A stretch of DNA of 64,000 nucleotides. Origin: Lysinibacillus agricola (GTDB lineage: Bacteria; Bacillota; Bacilli; Bacillales_A; Planococcaceae). The notes under the pieces were generated by a model. The model was not told the origin of the DNA. It made no database searches and worked only from the letters and a program-made list of their open reading frames with translations. The DNA lies in assembly GCF_016638705.1 (NCBI RefSeq), contig NZ_CP067341.1, positions 127,501 to 191,500 on the forward strand. The letters run 5' to 3'. Position numbers and translations under genes: made by a program. Below are positions 61,720-64,000 of this stretch, in pieces (within the stretch, counting starts at the first letter, position 1; every line of letters starts with the position of its first letter).

Positions 61720-63099
61720 GTCTTCTTGTAATTGAATGCTGACAGTTGTACCTTGTTGTTCTTCAGAGGTAATCGTTACAGTTCCTCCGTGCGCTTCAAT
61801 AATATCTCTAGCAATAGCAGTACCTAAACCAGTACCATATGTTTGCTCAGTATTTGTCCCTCGATAATAGCGCTCGAAAATATGTTCAAGATCTTCGGCA
61901 GAAATGCCTTTACCGTTATCAGAAATCGTAATGGAATGATCTTCAACAAGAATAGTAACGGATACGTCGGAAGGATTATGAAGCAAAGCATTGTGTAAAA
62001 AATTCATTACCGCTCGTCTCATAAAGTGCTCGTCAATGTGATGCTTGATAACATCTTTAGTTGCATTAAATTCAATATTGGCCTGCTCATATTGAGGTGT
62101 ATTGAGTGTATCAATAACGATTTCACGAATAAATTGCACCATATTTACCTCCGTTAAGCTAAGTGGAAGCTGCTGATGTCTTAATCGCATAGTTAAGTTT
62201 AAATCATCCAGTAAATCTTGCATATGCAATGATTGTTTCTCGATAATGTGAGCGTATTCTGTTTGTTCATGAGAAGATAAATTTCCATCATTCAGTAGCT
62301 CTGCATAACCACGAATGGAGGCAAGCGGTGTTTTCATATCGTGTGAGACATTACTAATCCATTCCTCACGCATCATCTCTAATCTTTTGCGTTCCTCCTC
62401 ATGCGCGGCAAGCTCTCTCGATACTTCATTTAAATTTTCAAAAACTGGTTTGTACACGCCACCGGGCATTTTATTAGGCATATGCTCACGATTCTTTAAA
62501 TGACGAATACGTTCAATCATTGCATATAGAGGCTTGGTCAACGTTCGTCCGAAGAGCCAGCCGACGAGTGTAGCTACTAATAAATCAGCAATGACAATGA
62601 GCAAACCAAACTTGCCAATAAACTGTAAGACAGATGAGCCAGAAAAATGAGTGACATATCTAATAACGCCACTGCCCTTGATGCCGATAAGATAACTAAT
62701 ACTTTCTTTACTTCCCACATACACGGTTGTATCAACATCGAATTCTTTATATTTATAAACTTGAATTAAATCAATCGGTGCATAGTGTGAAGGCGCTTTA
62801 TCCGGGGCAAAATGGGCATCAACGACTTGCCCATTATTATCAAGTAATTGAATCCAAGCATTTCGCTGATGCAATTGTTGAAGACCATCCTTGCTTACTG
62901 CTGGCGTTCCATTACTTATATCAATATACTGTTGGAACTCGCGCACGAAGTTTTCTTCTGAATACGAAGTTGTATTATCGTATTTATTTACCTGTTGGAA
63001 AATGAAAAAACCAATTAAAATGGCTGTATTCAAGAAAATAACAATAATAACAATAGACAGCACAGACAGAAGGAATCTAGCTGTTAATTTCCATTTCAT
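61708..63099 (-). CDS. sensor histidine kinase (PhoR/VanS type)
   Basis: Encodes 463 aa. TM1 (residues ~10-32), an extracellular sensor of ~130 residues, TM2 (~165-190), HAMP, HisKA with the phospho-acceptor in WISNVSHDMKTPLASIRGYA, and HATPase with N-box NFLHNALLHN, G1 DNGKGI, G2 TYGTGLGTAIARDI. This is not the short intramembrane-sensing kinase (BceS/YxdK) that normally accompanies BceAB transporters. Overlaps the regulator gene by 4 bp. Convergent with the transporter module; a link is possible but unproven. Confidence 0.9.
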   Translation of the reverse strand: MKWKLTARFLLSVLSIVIIVIFLNTAILIGFFIFQQVNKYDNTTSYSEENFVREFQQYIDISNGTPAVSKDGLQQLHQRNAWIQLLDNNGQVVDAHFAPDKAPSHYAPIDLIQVYKYKEFDVDTTVYVGSKESISYLIGIKGSGVIRYVTHFSGSSVLQFIGKFGLLIVIADLLVATLVGWLFGRTLTKPLYAMIERIRHLKNREHMPNKMPGGVYKPVFENLNEVSRELAAHEEERKRLEMMREEWISNVSHDMKTPLASIRGYAELLNDGNLSSHEQTEYAHIIEKQSLHMQDLLDDLNLTMRLRHQQLPLSLTEVNMVQFIREIVIDTLNTPQYEQANIEFNATKDVIKHHIDEHFMRRAVMNFLHNALLHNPSDVSVTILVEDHSITISDNGKGISAEDLEHIFERYYRGTNTEQTYGTGLGTAIARDIIEAHGGTVTITSEEQQGTTVSIQLQEDKKE

Positions 63100-63818
63100 A
63101 CTTGTTCCTCTTTTGGAACGATAAATTTATAGCCAAGCCCTTTTACAGTTGTAATATACACAGGCTTCGATGCATCTTTTTCAACCTTTTCACGCAGACG
63201 TCGAATATGCACCATCACGGTATTGTCTGAGCCGAAAAAGTCCTCTCCCCATACACGTTCAAATAGCGTTTCTTTACTTAAAATTCGATTAGGATTATTC
63301 ATAAAGCAAGCCATCAAGCCGATCTCTTTCGCTGTTAGCTCCAATAAAACGTCGTCCTTATGTACCTCCGTTTCATCACCATTAAGTAAGAATGGACCAA
63401 CTTGAATCGACTTCTCGGAAGCTACTGGCACTGCTTCTTGCGTGTGATAGCCCGCTCTGCGAAGCTGTGCCTTCACACGATAGGCAACCTCTTTAGGACT
63501 AAAAGGTTTCGTAATATAATCGTCTCCTCCGATAGCGAGTCCTAAAATTTTATCAATTTCCTCATTTTTCGCTGACATGAAAAGCACTGGCACATGCGAT
63601 ACCTCTCGAATACGACGACATAAATCGTAGCCCTCGCCATCAGGAAGCATCACATCGAGTAGTACAATATCGGGTTGTGTTTGTTGAAAGCTCGTCCATG
63701 CTTCTTGAATGGAGCCAGCTGTATGAATTTCTTTATAACCTTCTTTTTGCAGGCTGACTTTTAGAAGGTTTGCTAAATCAGCCTCATCATCCACCACTAG
63801 AATAGTTGGCTCTTGCAT
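63096..63818 (-). CDS. OmpR/PhoB-family response regulator
   Basis: Encodes 240 aa. Receiver with DDE (10-12), phospho-acceptor D55 in VLLDVMLPDGEG, S in LFMSAKN and K in ITKPFSPKEV; output winged helix with TAKEIGLMACFMNNPNRILS, LFERVWGEDFFGSDNTVMVH and TTVKGLGYKF. First gene of the regulator-kinase pair, transcribed toward the transporter unit. Target genes unknown; the phased CGATAAA array at 58489 is a candidate site for some OmpR-type protein. Confidence 0.9.
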   Translation of the reverse strand: MQEPTILVVDDEADLANLLKVSLQKEGYKEIHTAGSIQEAWTSFQQTQPDIVLLDVMLPDGEGYDLCRRIREVSHVPVLFMSAKNEEIDKILGLAIGGDDYITKPFSPKEVAYRVKAQLRRAGYHTQEAVPVASEKSIQVGPFLLNGDETEVHKDDVLLELTAKEIGLMACFMNNPNRILSKETLFERVWGEDFFGSDNTVMVHIRRLREKVEKDASKPVYITTVKGLGYKFIVPKEEQV

Positions 63819-64000
63819 CGTTCACACGCCCTTTCTTCTTTATTATTTTAAGAATAGCGTATAGCTAATATGTTTAGCAGTAGCTCGATAAACATTTCCT
63901 TATTATTTCAAAAATAAAATAACTGAAGCGCCTAAGATAAATGGGCGCATAGCTTAAAATCTGCCACCGATTGAAGTGTCTTATGTGACTTATTATAAAT
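63819..64000. other. right-edge intergenic DNA
   Basis: Contains the promoter side of the response-regulator gene. GCGCCTAAGATAAATGGGCGC (63937 on) is a small hairpin. On the minus strand an open frame enters from beyond the window and stops near 63930; too short to name. Confidence 0.4.

Noticed and set aside
63930..64000. Possible 3' end of a transposase gene at the right edge (minus strand)
   Set aside because: Only about 20 codons are visible and no transposase motif can be recognised.

Overview
The window is chromosomal DNA from a low-GC Firmicute of the Bacillales. The best guess is Lysinibacillus or a close relative. This rests on strong AT bias, strong Shine-Dalgarno sites often followed by TTG or GTG starts, Bacillus-type gene families (LytTR, YtrA-type GntR, CstR, YxeA, Mrp antiporter, TatA/TatC) and a family of GC-richer dispersed repeats. 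The genus is inferred from gene content, not proven. I see no prophage, CRISPR array, tRNA gene or complete insertion sequence.

Layout, left end: the 3' part of a 23S rRNA gene and a 5S rRNA gene are followed by the glyoxylate shunt (aceA, aceB), with a divergent LytTR regulator and a glyoxylate-consuming aminotransferase behind a leader attenuator. Next come an O-methyltransferase, a LysR regulator, a YtrA-type repressor with a DUF1648 membrane protein, a haem-sensor-like two-component system (HssRS type), a Sel1-repeat protein, a glycosyltransferase with a degenerate metal motif, a CstR-type persulfide sensor and two paralogous transglutaminase-like proteins.

Middle: a minus-strand operon (about 19.5-26.4 kb) joins an iron/phosphonate-type ABC importer to an argininosuccinate-lyase homologue and a BadF-type sugar kinase. 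It is followed by a third transglutaminase-like protein, an S-layer-domain remnant, transport and acetyltransferase genes, a PfkB kinase with a tyrosine phosphatase, a YxlEFG-like ABC exporter, a decayed merR/GAP gene pair, a possible HEPN-CBS protein, a DUF421 protein, an Fsr-like efflux pump and a KdpD-like stress protein.

Right part: a gene-poor 0.9 kb stretch with interleaved inverted repeats precedes the complete seven-gene mrpABCDEFG cation/proton antiporter operon. Then come an arginine-type ABC importer with a candidate ArgR/AhrC operator, a YkuE-like phosphoesterase, tatC/tatA directly beside a Tat-exported dehydrogenase (GMC subunit plus twin-arginine subunit), an AlaX editing protein, a VanZ/RDD protein, a CoA-disulfide-reductase-like enzyme, a glutathione peroxidase, and a YxdLM-YxeA (BceAB-type) peptide-antibiotic module converging on a PhoR/PhoB-type two-component system.

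The least explained signals are non-coding. They are: (1) at least eight copies of a MITE-like hairpin repeat, in short and long forms, whose two end types appear to sit at gene starts versus gene ends; (2) six copies of CGATAAA spaced at exactly 21 bp upstream of the BceAB-type operon; (3) overlapping 12-bp inverted repeats upstream of mrp; (4) one 7-bp-spaced palindrome shared by two unlinked operons, suggesting a small YtrA-type regulon; (5) a terminator-type attenuator ahead of the aminotransferase.
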